From Arcticimaribacter sp002477625 (GTDB lineage: Bacteria > Bacteroidota > Bacteroidia > Flavobacteriales > Flavobacteriaceae): a DNA stretch of 64,000 nt. Of this stretch, positions 53,046 through 60,359 are shown one piece after another (position 1 is the first letter of the stretch; each line of letters begins with the position of its first letter). Under the pieces are notes generated by a model. The model was not told where the DNA came from. It worked only from the letters and a program-made list of their open reading frames with translations, and ran no database searches. The translations under genes and the position numbers were made by a program. The stretch is taken from assembly GCA_943846665.1 (NCBI GenBank), contig OX044358.1:1302001-1366000 (forward strand), in the 5' to 3' direction.

Positions 53046-53080
53046 CCCTCACTTTAGCAGTTGCTTTCGGTGGGGGTTTT
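53046..53080 (+). terminator. Plus-strand hairpin terminator
   Basis: Arms 53046-53052 and 53070-53076 pair over 7 bp with one G-U; a 4-bp hairpin nests inside. A T5 run follows. It faces the truncated plus-strand gene and lies just past the stop of the minus-strand lipoprotein gene. Confidence 0.5.
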
Positions 53081-53083
53081 TAA

Positions 53084-53536
53084 TTAATTTGATATTGGTG
53101 TTTTCTTTCTAATTTTCCAACGTCCAACACCTTTATCTGATAATGTTTTATCTGCTTCTGCTCCAAAAGGGTCGTGATTGTGAGGGGGTATTGCATTAAA
53201 TATATTTTTACAAAAATCTTCAAGATTTGAGCCATAATAGAAGTTGAAAGTTGCTTGATTTCCATTAATTATGAATTTATCAATATTTACTAATTCATCC
53301 CCAACAGAATAGATATTATTAGAAAATTTATAGTTTTCATTAACAAAGAAACTTTCTTCTTTACCATTAAACGAGATGTCGAATTTGATTTTTGCAGAGG
53401 AATCATCTTTTAATTCAACATAGTCTACGGTACAAATAAAATCTTGGAGATGAGGGTCAATATTTGAGCCATCTTTGGAACAACATAGCGTTACAAAAGC
53501 TAACAGAAGAAATAAAATAGGACTAAAATTTTTCAT
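53084..53536 (-). CDS. Hypothetical lipoprotein
   Basis: A 150-residue protein with signal ending FVTLCC, then a mature part of alternating strands (DYVELKDDSSAKIKFDISFN) and a polar C-terminus with HNHDPFGAEADK. No family recognised. It sits in the accessory strip with neighbours of similar AT-rich codon use. Confidence 0.6.
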   Translation of the reverse strand: MKNFSPILFLLLAFVTLCCSKDGSNIDPHLQDFICTVDYVELKDDSSAKIKFDISFNGKEESFFVNENYKFSNNIYSVGDELVNIDKFIINGNQATFNFYYGSNLEDFCKNIFNAIPPHNHDPFGAEADKTLSDKGVGRWKIRKKTPISN

Positions 53537-53666
53537 AACATAAATTTTTTGATATGTAAAGCTAAAACTTTAAGCTAAATAATCATCTACTGCATTATCA
53601 CTTCAGCTTAGGGGCGAAGGTCTTTTCTATTATAAAATATTATTTATTGAGTAGTATTTCTGTCAT

Positions 53667-53879
53667 TTAATCAATAAACAAAGGTAAGTCTTCAACCTCT
53701 TCTACTTCTTCTTTCAACTTAGGTAAAGTGTATTGTAAAGCTATTTGAAGCATCTTTATTCTTTGGTTATTGTCCAACTCATTTAGGTCTAAAGAATCTA
53801 TTAAATCATCTAGTAAGTATTGTAATTTACTCCTTACTTTGCTAGTTATTTTGTTAGGAGAGCCTTTTGGTCTTGGCAT
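53667..53879 (-). CDS. Small hypothetical protein with MPRPKGSPNK N-terminus
   Basis: The 70-residue protein opens with MPRPKGSPNKITSKVR, a basic, possibly nucleic-acid-binding start I associate with phage and mobile-element proteins, then a helical segment and an acidic tail (EEVEEVEDLPLF). Function unknown. A second copy of its start codons occurs at 54225-54263. Confidence 0.6.
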   Translation of the reverse strand: MPRPKGSPNKITSKVRSKLQYLLDDLIDSLDLNELDNNQRIKMLQIALQYTLPKLKEEVEEVEDLPLFID

Positions 53880-53932
53880 GATTTTGTAAATTTCGAATTA
53901 TTATGATTTGCATTACTCTTTAAATTTATTTT

Positions 53933-54223
53933 ATGAAAGTTATATTTTTCTTCCTTTTTATTTCAATCTCTTTTATCTCTTGCAATAATGAAGAAGCCTG
54001 TCCCAATATCGGTTCTCCTGTTTGTGGTGGTGATGGAATAACATATAGCAATGAATGTTATGCATTAGCAGAAGGTGTTAAGGAATTTACAATAGGAGAA
54101 TGCATAGTTTGTTATGAAATATACCAACCTGTTTGTGGTTCTGATGGAATAACATACAGTAATGATTGCAAGGCAAGAGTAGCTGGAATTATTGAATTTA
54201 CAACAGGAGAATGTTCTGATTAA
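53933..54223 (+). CDS. Lipoprotein with two Kazal-type inhibitor domains
   Basis: A 96-residue protein. Signal with lipobox SFISC (Cys17). Two repeats follow with identical cysteine spacing C-X7-C-X10-C-X14-C: Cys 23, 31, 42, 57 and Cys 60, 68, 79, 94. Each contains PVCGGDGITYSNEC or PVCGSDGITYSNDC, the Kazal signature. Canonical Kazal domains have six cysteines; the C1-C5 pair is missing here. Likely a surface-exposed inhibitor of serine proteases. It is flanked by MPRPKG gene starts on the opposite strand. Confidence 0.85.
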   Translation: MKVIFFFLFISISFISCNNEEACPNIGSPVCGGDGITYSNECYALAEGVKEFTIGECIVCYEIYQPVCGSDGITYSNDCKARVAGIIEFTTGECSD

Positions 54224-54224
54224 C

Positions 54225-54263
54225 TTATGTGGTTATTTTTTTAATTCCTTTTGGTCTTGGCAT
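54225..54263 (-). pseudogene. Truncated MPRPKG gene start
   Basis: ATG 54263 encodes MPRPKGIKKITT then TAA. The first 17 nt equal those of the gene starting at 53879. It follows the small ribbon-helix-helix gene by 3 nt, as a third operon gene would. It is probably the severed 5' end of that gene or of a paralog. Confidence 0.5.
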
Positions 54264-54266
54264 ATA

Positions 54267-54389
54267 TTACAGTATTTTATTAACTAAAAGTATGTTGAGG
54301 TATTCATTTAAAACCATCCCTTTTTGATGTGCTATTGCCATTAGTTCACTCTTTAGTTTGACAGGTATTTTAATAGTTATCTGTTCCAT
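54267..54389 (-). CDS. Small HicB/RHH-like protein
   Basis: A 40-residue peptide, MEQITIKIPVKLKSELMAIA with HQKGMVLNEYLNILLVNKIL. The strand-helix-helix pattern is that of a ribbon-helix-helix DNA-binding domain. ATG shares one base with the stop of the preceding gene (TAATG). Likely an antitoxin-like or mobilisation regulator; unproven. Confidence 0.55.
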   Translation of the reverse strand: MEQITIKIPVKLKSELMAIAHQKGMVLNEYLNILLVNKIL

Positions 54390-54556
54390 TAGAATTCCTT
54401 TTTAACTTGATTAAGTATTACGCTTGTTCTCGCCATTGAATATCTAACGAATCCTGATAAGGTTAAACCGTTATCTCTAGCAACCTCTTTGAACTTTACA
54501 ATCTCTGGTTCTGTAAACCTAACTTGGATATGCTTTTCTCTGTTAGTGTCTTTCAT
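54389..54556 (-). CDS. MobC/CopG-like ribbon-helix-helix protein
   Basis: From ATG 54556 the 55-residue protein reads MKDTNREKHIQVRFTEPEIV then KFKEVARDNGLTLSGFVRYS. This matches the ribbon-helix-helix found in plasmid mobilisation accessory proteins (MobC) and CopG repressors. The longer ORF to 54628 has an unlikely leader. It is translationally coupled to the next small gene, and a 17-bp direct repeat and structured block lie just upstream. Confidence 0.65.
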   Translation of the reverse strand: MKDTNREKHIQVRFTEPEIVKFKEVARDNGLTLSGFVRYSMARTSVILNQVKKEF

Positions 54557-54579
54557 ATTGTATTTGTTATTGATGTTAT

Positions 54580-54596
54580 ATATATACAATAACATT
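54580..54596 (+). repeat. 17-bp direct repeat, left copy
   Basis: ATATATACAATAACATT, identical to 54887-54903. The two copies bound the 290-bp structured block. Confidence 0.85.
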
Positions 54597-54886
54597 AGAC
54601 TGTTTTTGTTATTTATACATTTAAACAAACCTCATAAACAACCCAGCCGAAGCGAGTAAGCGAGGCAACATCCGAGTAAGTAATTATGTGGTTCGCCCCC
54701 TGAAACGTTTATAATGCAACTGCTACGTTGCTGATTAGCATATAGTGCGGTAAGTTGAATATCAGTTGGCGAGTGCGAAACGTATAAAGGATACTGATGC
54801 AATTCTTACGGCTAGGTTTACCTGAACCAACTGCCTTACATTTTTGACAGAAGTTTGGTGGCATTATACGGAGTAGCACACTATCC
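54597..54886. other. Structured, ORF-free block (candidate ncRNA, oriT or small mobile unit)
   Basis: The block is markedly richer in G/C than its flanks. It contains nested complements: TATAATGC 54710-54717 with GCATTATA 54861-54868, GTAAG 54750-54754 with CTTAC 54835-54839, and CAGTTGG 54763-54769 with CCAACTG 54827-54833, all ordered for one long folded arm. CGAGTAAG occurs twice near 54653 and 54673. No coding frame of note in six frames. Function unknown. Confidence 0.5.
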
Positions 54887-54903
54887 ATATATACAATAAC
54901 ATT
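54887..54903 (+). repeat. 17-bp direct repeat, right copy
   Basis: Identical to 54580-54596. Just beyond it, the minus-strand frame 54913-54953 reads SFSWHLFGTLSKT then stop, which could be an integrase C-terminal scrap; not certain. Confidence 0.85.
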
Positions 54904-54989
54904 TCGCTTACTTTGTTATGTTTTAGAAAGAGTGCCAAATAAGTGCCAAGAAAATGACTAACTTTATACTTAATTTAACTGTAAGAAAA

Positions 54990-55015
54990 AACCCCTCACT
55001 TACGTAAGGGGTTTA
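54990..55015 (-). terminator. Terminator of tRNA-Asn
   Basis: Arms 54990-54997 and 55008-55015 form an 8-bp stem with 10-nt loop; a T6 run follows on the minus strand. It lies 30 nt downstream of the tRNA 3' end. Confidence 0.8.
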
Positions 55016-55044
55016 GTTTAAATGAATTTGTAGCGGTAAGCTAG

Positions 55045-55118
55045 CTCCTCCTCTTAGGCTCGAACTAAGGACCCTCTGATTAACAGTCAGATGCTCTAAC
55101 CAACTGAGCTAAGGAGGA
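55045..55118 (-). tRNA. tRNA-Asn (anticodon GTT)
   Basis: On the minus strand the 74 nt fold into a full cloverleaf: acceptor TCCTCCT/AGGAGGA, D arm GCTC/GAGC, anticodon arm TCTGA/TCAGA with loop CTGTTAA (anticodon GTT), and T arm CTTAG/CTAAG with TTCGAGC loop. Discriminator is G; CCA is not encoded. Its 3' side borders the accessory strip, typical of integrase target sites. Confidence 0.97.
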
Positions 55119-55182
55119 ATGTTTCATTCAGTTGGCAAATATATATTAATTTAAAAATATTCCAAAGCTGAATGAATATTTT

Positions 55183-55632
55183 TTATGAATTAATTGCCTC
55201 TACTTCTTTATCTACTTCACTCTTAACAAACTCACCTTCTTCTTCGTTCCATTCAAAGTCACTAGTCACTTTTAGAGTCTTCGGATTGTAAGAAATTTCA
55301 AGGTATTTGAGACGATCAATACCCGATACTTTAACCTGAACAATAAAAGTGTGCATGTGGTGGATGTCGTATGGGCTTAAAAACGTTTCATAAGAATCCC
55401 AGATCACATTACGAGTATACTCTACGTTGAGGTATTTTTCTTCAATAAAGAATCGAATCTTTTTATTAATTTCACGATTATTGATCGGCTTAATTTCTCC
55501 ATCGAGGTTAACTTCAAAACCATTGTGTTCTGTAATAAAGTCTTCTATAGTAACTTTAGTTTCTTGGGCTGAAGTTTGCGAAAACTGAACGGCAAAAAAA
55601 CTGATTATTACAAGGGATATGAACTTTTTCAT
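55183..55632 (-). CDS. Hypothetical secreted protein
   Basis: A 149-residue protein with signal peptide (FFAVQFSQTSAQ). Mature part has NREINKKIRFFIEEKYLNVE and an acidic C-terminus (EWNEEEGEFVKSEV). Family unknown. It lies between rseP and tRNA-Asn and is probably conserved there as core. Confidence 0.65.
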   Translation of the reverse strand: MKKFISLVIISFFAVQFSQTSAQETKVTIEDFITEHNGFEVNLDGEIKPINNREINKKIRFFIEEKYLNVEYTRNVIWDSYETFLSPYDIHHMHTFIVQVKVSGIDRLKYLEISYNPKTLKVTSDFEWNEEEGEFVKSEVDKEVEAINS

Positions 55633-55731
55633 GAGTGTGTATTTTTTAATATAGGATCAAATATAAAAAGAAGTTTCGCTTTTAGGGATGATTTTCACAG
55701 AAAACCCTGTCAAATATCATCTGATTAGGGC

Positions 55732-57045
55732 TTATCCGAAGATTGCTCGATAAACATCATTACCATTGGCAAACAATAAAACAGCTAGTAATAAGAAAAA
55801 TCCAAACATTTGAGCGTATTCCATAAACCGATCGTTTGGCTTTCTACCGCTGATCATTTCATAAAGCAGGAACATGACGTGACCACCATCCAAAGCGGGA
55901 ATGGGGAGGATGTTCATAAAGGCTAAAATGATTGATATGAGTGCTGTACTCGACCAAAACCCCTTCCAGTTCCAAACCTCAGGGAAAAGGTTTCCTATTG
56001 CTGCAAAACCTCCAACTTGGCTCGCACCTTTTTTGGTAAATACATATTTGAATTGAGCAGCATAGTCGTATAAGGTCCAATATCCATAAGTGAAACCAGC
56101 GGATATACTTTCTGATAAAGTTAAATCAACATGGGTATACTCAATAGAATTGGAATAAATCCCAATGGTTCCATCTTCACGGGGGTAAACGGTTTTTGTG
56201 ATGATTCGGTCGTTTGCTCTTCTCAACTCAATTTGAAGCGTATCGTATTGTTCTTTTCTTAGGTGATCCACTAAAAATGAATAGTCGGATATAGCAACTC
56301 CGTTGGTACTCAAAATAAGATCACCTGTTTCTAACCCACTTGTTGCAGCGGGACTGTTGGGTTGAACTTCTATTATAGCAGGGAGGAGTATGCCTACAGG
56401 TCTCAGATCTCCGCTTTCGAACATTTGTGTTCCAAAATCTTCTGGGATCTGCAGGGTTTCTTTAGTGCCGTCGGGATGCTGAACTTCAACTTCGCTTACC
56501 GATCTTAAAAATAAGTATTTATTCAGGTTATAAACGTTATCGAGTACTTCTCCGTCAACTTTTAAAATGCGATCTCCATCTTGAAAACCAACAGATTCAG
56601 CCAATACAGAAACGTCCATTCCATTGGGAAGGGCTTCTGAAGTAAGGGTGTCTTTTCCCCAAACCAGATGAATCATCATATAGATAAAAAAACCTAAAAT
56701 TAGGTTTACAATAACACCACCCAACATAATAATGAGCCGTTGCCAAGCCGGTTTTGAACGAAATTCCCAAGGCTCTGGTGGAAGTTTCATTTGTTCGGTA
56801 TCCATACTCTCGTCGATCATTCCCGAAATTTTAACATAGCCCCCCAATGGAAGCCACCCAATTCCGTATTCTGTTCCACCAATTTTCTTTTTGAACAATG
56901 CAAATTTGACATCAAAAAACAAATAGAATTTCTCTACACGTGTTTTAAATAATTTAGCGGGGATAAAATGTCCTAATTCGTGGAGGACAACCAACAGCGA
57001 CAAGCTGAGGAGTAATTGAATTCCTTTTATAATAATTGGGCTCAT
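55732..57045 (-). CDS. rseP: Site-2 intramembrane metalloprotease RseP
   Basis: Cleaves membrane-embedded regulators such as anti-sigma factors. ATG 57045 (MSPIIIKGIQLL) gives 437 residues; the longer ORF adds eight. The zinc motif HELGHF lies in the first helix (H30, E31, H34 of the 445-residue ORF). A periplasmic PDZ region contains NSPAATSGLETGDLILSTNG, and NILPIPALDGGHVMFLLYE holds the third ligand Asp in the C-terminal helix. Confidence 0.95.
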   Translation of the reverse strand: MSPIIIKGIQLLLSLSLLVVLHELGHFIPAKLFKTRVEKFYLFFDVKFALFKKKIGGTEYGIGWLPLGGYVKISGMIDESMDTEQMKLPPEPWEFRSKPAWQRLIIMLGGVIVNLILGFFIYMMIHLVWGKDTLTSEALPNGMDVSVLAESVGFQDGDRILKVDGEVLDNVYNLNKYLFLRSVSEVEVQHPDGTKETLQIPEDFGTQMFESGDLRPVGILLPAIIEVQPNSPAATSGLETGDLILSTNGVAISDYSFLVDHLRKEQYDTLQIELRRANDRIITKTVYPREDGTIGIYSNSIEYTHVDLTLSESISAGFTYGYWTLYDYAAQFKYVFTKKGASQVGGFAAIGNLFPEVWNWKGFWSSTALISIILAFMNILPIPALDGGHVMFLLYEMISGRKPNDRFMEYAQMFGFFLLLAVLLFANGNDVYRAIFG

Positions 57046-57140
57046 GAGCGATTTTAAAGTAAGCTTCAAAAATACTAATTTCCGTGAGCTAACCTCCCAT
57101 CCAATAGGATTTTAATTTCTTTTAACATAAAAAAAGAGAG

Positions 57141-57148
57141 TACCTTTG
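57141..57148 (+). promoter_or_regulatory. -7 promoter element (TACCTTTG) of the SCO gene
   Basis: TACCTTTG lies 15 nt before the ATG at 57164. No good TTG at -33. Confidence 0.45.
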
Positions 57149-57163
57149 TTCTGAATTTGAACT

Positions 57164-57847
57164 ATGAAAGCATTTTTTAAAACCTATAAAACTTTTTTAA
57201 TTGTGTTTGGGCTGATCTCTTTTTGCATTTTGATCTTGTTCTACGATGCCCTCAAGCCTGTTCGTATACTTCCAATTTACCAGCCGGCTCAACTCAGTTT
57301 CGAATTGGTTGACAGTACCCTGCAACACATCAAAAAAAGCCATCGCGTTTCTGATTTCAGTTTGACCAATCAGAACGGGAAAACAATAACCCAAAAAGAC
57401 TATCAGGGTAAGATTGCTGTGGTCGATTTCTTTTTTACAACTTGCCCGTCCATCTGCCCCATCATGACAGATAATATGGTTCGTATTCAGACCAAAATAA
57501 AAGACCAGGCACAAATCAAACTACTTTCCTTTAGTGTAACCCCACAAATTGACTCGGTCGCGCAACTCAAAAAATACGCCCTAGAAAAGGGAGTATTGGA
57601 CGAATATTGGAATCTGCTGACCGGAGATAAAAAAGAAATTTATACCCTAGCCCGTAAATCGTACTTTGTTGTTAAAGACGATGGCGACGGTGGTCCTTTT
57701 GATATGATTCATACCGAAAATTTTGTTCTAGTAGATCCAGAGCGCCGAATCCGAGGCTATTATGACGGAACAGATCTGGAAGCAATGGAGACCCTTTGGG
57801 ATGATATTCAAGTGCTTCAAAAAGAGTATCCAATCGACTCAAATTAA
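57164..57847 (+). CDS. SCO1/SenC family protein
   Basis: A 227-residue protein with one N-terminal membrane anchor (FLIVFGLISFCILILF). The thioredoxin-like domain has the copper-binding FFTTCPSICPIM (C-X3-C) and a C-terminal His in DMIHTENFVLVD. SCO proteins deliver copper to the CuA site of cytochrome oxidase. It faces the periplasm. Confidence 0.92.
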   Translation: MKAFFKTYKTFLIVFGLISFCILILFYDALKPVRILPIYQPAQLSFELVDSTLQHIKKSHRVSDFSLTNQNGKTITQKDYQGKIAVVDFFFTTCPSICPIMTDNMVRIQTKIKDQAQIKLLSFSVTPQIDSVAQLKKYALEKGVLDEYWNLLTGDKKEIYTLARKSYFVVKDDGDGGPFDMIHTENFVLVDPERRIRGYYDGTDLEAMETLWDDIQVLQKEYPIDSN

Positions 57848-57859
57848 CTGCTCCTCTTT

Positions 57860-57891
57860 TTGGCTTCCCGTCCTTTTTTTAATTACTTTTG
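57860..57891 (+). promoter_or_regulatory. Promoter of feoAB: TTG-N21-TACTTTTG
   Basis: TTG 57860-57862 within a T-run and TACTTTTG 57884-57891 are 21 nt apart, a good Bacteroidota promoter. The transcript would begin about 57897, leaving an 18-nt leader before feoA. I see no Fur box. Confidence 0.65.
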
Positions 57892-57914
57892 CTTCTTTAA
57901 AATCATTCTAAATA

Positions 57915-58139
57915 ATGATCACTTTAGATCACATCGAAAAAAATCAACGTGCACGAATTGTATCAATTGATACGGATTTGTTGCCGCTTAAACTGATCGA
58001 AATGGGATGTTTGCCTGGAAATGAAGTGCATTTAGAACAACACGCTCCCCTCAAAGATCCGATGTACCTTGTGATCGATGGTTGTCATTTGGCAATTCGA
58101 ACGGAAACGGCTAAAAACATAACCATAGAATTGATTTAG
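57915..58139 (+). CDS. feoA: FeoA-family protein
   Basis: A 74-residue SH3-like protein, with LIEMGCLPGNEVHLEQHAPL typical of FeoA, the small partner of the ferrous iron channel. It abuts feoB (next base after the stop). Helps or gates Fe2+ uptake through FeoB. Confidence 0.92.
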   Translation: MITLDHIEKNQRARIVSIDTDLLPLKLIEMGCLPGNEVHLEQHAPLKDPMYLVIDGCHLAIRTETAKNITIELI

Positions 58140-60236
58140 ATGAGCAAGACCATTAATGTTGCATTGATCGGAAATCCCAATACAGGAAAAACTTCTGTCT
58201 TTAATGCCATTACCGGTCTCAACCAAAAAGTGGGGAACTATCCGGGGATTACAGTTGAAAAAAAACAAGGAGTCTGCCGTTTAAATCATACGACAAAAGC
58301 ACACATTATTGATCTGCCAGGCACCTATAGCCTCAACGCTTCATCCATTGATGAGAGTGTGGTTGTAGAATTACTCCTCAATAAAAACGATAAAGATTAT
58401 CCCGATGTAGCCGTAGTTATTTCGGACATTGAGAACCTGAAAAGAAACCTACTTCTTTTTACCCAAATCAAAGACCTTGAGATCCCAACCCTCTTGGTGA
58501 TTAATATGTCGGATCGCATGTCTAGCAAAGGAATTTCACTTGACATTCCCTTGCTTGAAGAAAAGTTAAAGACTAAAATTGCGCTCATCAGTACCCGAGA
58601 AAACAAAGGAATTGATTACCTCAAGACCTGCTTACTCGATTATAGATCCCTTTCGAAAGAAAACTGCACAGACATTCGTTTAATAGATGAAGCCTATTTC
58701 GCAAATCTTGAAAAAGTATTCCCAGATCAATCGCTTTACAAACTGTGGTTGGTGATTACGCAAGATGTAAACTTTGCAAAAGTGGAGCGTAAAAAAGTTG
58801 AAGATGCAACCGACTATAAAACACAATCCGATTCTCATCTGAAACGCTTACAACAAAAAGAAACCATAAAACGGTACCAATACATCAATCAATCATTAAA
58901 AGAAACCTATGCGGTAGACCAGTCCAAAGCAACGGATTATCGTTCCAAATTGGATCGGGTACTTATTCATCGTTTTTGGGGCTATATTATTTTCTTTATG
59001 ATTTTGTTGACCATCTTTCAAGTCATCTTCGATTGGAGTAGCATCCCGATGGATTTTATCGATGAAAGTTTTACCAATTTAAGCGAATATACCAAACGGA
59101 CATTACCTCCAGGTCTCTTCACCAATTTACTGGCCGAGGGAATTATTTCAGGCCTTGGTGGAATTGTTATTTTTATTCCTCAAATAGCCTTTCTGTTTCT
59201 TTTTATAGCCGTGCTAGAAGAAACAGGCTATATGAGTCGGGTGGTTTTTTTAATGGATCGCGGCTTGCGAAAATATGGTCTGAGTGGAAAAAGTGTGATT
59301 CCACTAATTTCAGGAACTGCCTGTGCTATTCCTGCTGTCATGGCAACTCGGAACATTGAAAACTGGAAAGAGCGCCTCATTACAATCCTAGTAACACCTT
59401 TTACAACCTGTTCAGCACGTTTGCCCGTATACCTAATTCTAATTTCTTTGGTAATCCCAGAAGGGACATTTTTAGGAATGAGCTATCAGGGACTTACCCT
59501 CATGGGACTTTATCTTCTGGGCTTTGTGATGGCATTATTGTCTGCAGCGATATTGAATAAGATTCTAAAAATTCAATCCAAAACCTATTTTGTAATTGAA
59601 ATGCCCAATTATAAACTTCCCCTGATAAAGAATGTTGCGCTTACTGTTTTTGAGAAAACAAAGTCGTTTGTGGTTGAAGCAGGTCGGATTATTCTTGCGA
59701 TTTCAATCCTCTTATGGCTCATGGCTTCTTTCGGTCCCGGGAAAAATTTTAGCGAGGCAGAAGCGATAGTAAAGAGTCAACCGAACAGTCAATTGCTGTC
59801 ACCCGTGGAATTAGAAAATGAAATTGCTTCCTATAAATTAGAACATTCGTTTATTGGAATTTTAGGAAAATCAATAGAACCTGCCATTGCACCTCTTGGA
59901 TTTGACTGGAAAATTGGAATTGCATTGATTAGTTCTTTTGCTGCACGAGAGGTTTTTGTTGGGACATTAGCAACAATATACAGTGTCGGAAACAACCAAG
60001 AAGAGACTATTAAAAACAGAATGAAAGCAGAACGAAAACCCAACGGAGAACTTTTGTTTAATTTGCCTACGGGAGTTTCATTGATGCTCTTTTATGCCTT
60101 TGCATTGCAGTGTATGAGTACCCTTGCGATTGTCAAAAAAGAAACCAACGGTTGGAAGTGGCCCATGATACAATTGTTTAGTATGACGCTAATTGCCTAT
60201 CTTTCAGCCCTAATTGTTTATCAAATTTTAGCCTAA
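58140..60236 (+). CDS. feoB: Ferrous iron transporter FeoB
   Basis: A 698-residue inner-membrane Fe2+ transporter. The N-terminal G domain has GNPNTGKTSVFN (G1), GNYPGITVEKKQG (switch I, G2), DLPGTYSLN (G3) and NMSD (G4). Gate helices follow (IPLISGTACAIPAVMATRNI and TTCSARLPVYLIL). Ends at TAA 60234-60236, overlapping a Cys-rich mini-gene by one base. Confidence 0.96.
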   Translation: MSKTINVALIGNPNTGKTSVFNAITGLNQKVGNYPGITVEKKQGVCRLNHTTKAHIIDLPGTYSLNASSIDESVVVELLLNKNDKDYPDVAVVISDIENLKRNLLLFTQIKDLEIPTLLVINMSDRMSSKGISLDIPLLEEKLKTKIALISTRENKGIDYLKTCLLDYRSLSKENCTDIRLIDEAYFANLEKVFPDQSLYKLWLVITQDVNFAKVERKKVEDATDYKTQSDSHLKRLQQKETIKRYQYINQSLKETYAVDQSKATDYRSKLDRVLIHRFWGYIIFFMILLTIFQVIFDWSSIPMDFIDESFTNLSEYTKRTLPPGLFTNLLAEGIISGLGGIVIFIPQIAFLFLFIAVLEETGYMSRVVFLMDRGLRKYGLSGKSVIPLISGTACAIPAVMATRNIENWKERLITILVTPFTTCSARLPVYLILISLVIPEGTFLGMSYQGLTLMGLYLLGFVMALLSAAILNKILKIQSKTYFVIEMPNYKLPLIKNVALTVFEKTKSFVVEAGRIILAISILLWLMASFGPGKNFSEAEAIVKSQPNSQLLSPVELENEIASYKLEHSFIGILGKSIEPAIAPLGFDWKIGIALISSFAAREVFVGTLATIYSVGNNQEETIKNRMKAERKPNGELLFNLPTGVSLMLFYAFALQCMSTLAIVKKETNGWKWPMIQLFSMTLIAYLSALIVYQILA

Positions 60237-60358
60237 TGGAAATTGTTCAACTTGTATTGGTAGCTATAGCCGGATTTTTATCGGTACGATTTCTCTATAA
60301 AAAATTCGTTGCTCCAAAAACAACAAACGGTTGTGGAACCGACTGTGGGTGTAGTTAA
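60236..60358 (+). CDS. FeoB-associated Cys-rich membrane mini-protein
   Basis: A 40-residue peptide: one membrane helix (EIVQLVLVAIAGFLSVRFLY) and a tail with CGTDCGC. Start ATG shares a base with the feoB stop (TAATG), read directly. It matches the FeoB-associated Cys-rich (FeoC-like position) group known in Bacteroidota; it may bind iron or regulate FeoB. Stop is 1 nt before the end of the pepP gene on the other strand. Confidence 0.85.
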   Translation: MEIVQLVLVAIAGFLSVRFLYKKFVAPKTTNGCGTDCGCS

Positions 60359-60359
60359 T

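Noticed and set aside
54660..54886. Integron attC site
   Set aside because: No RYYYAAC/GTTRRRY pair in the right order was found, and no integron integrase is near.
54597..54886. Retron or group II intron
   Set aside because: No reverse transcriptase gene or intron domain V signature in or near the block.
51241..55044. Second att copy of the tRNA-Asn 3' end
   Set aside because: I searched the strip by eye for the T-arm/acceptor sequence and did not find it.
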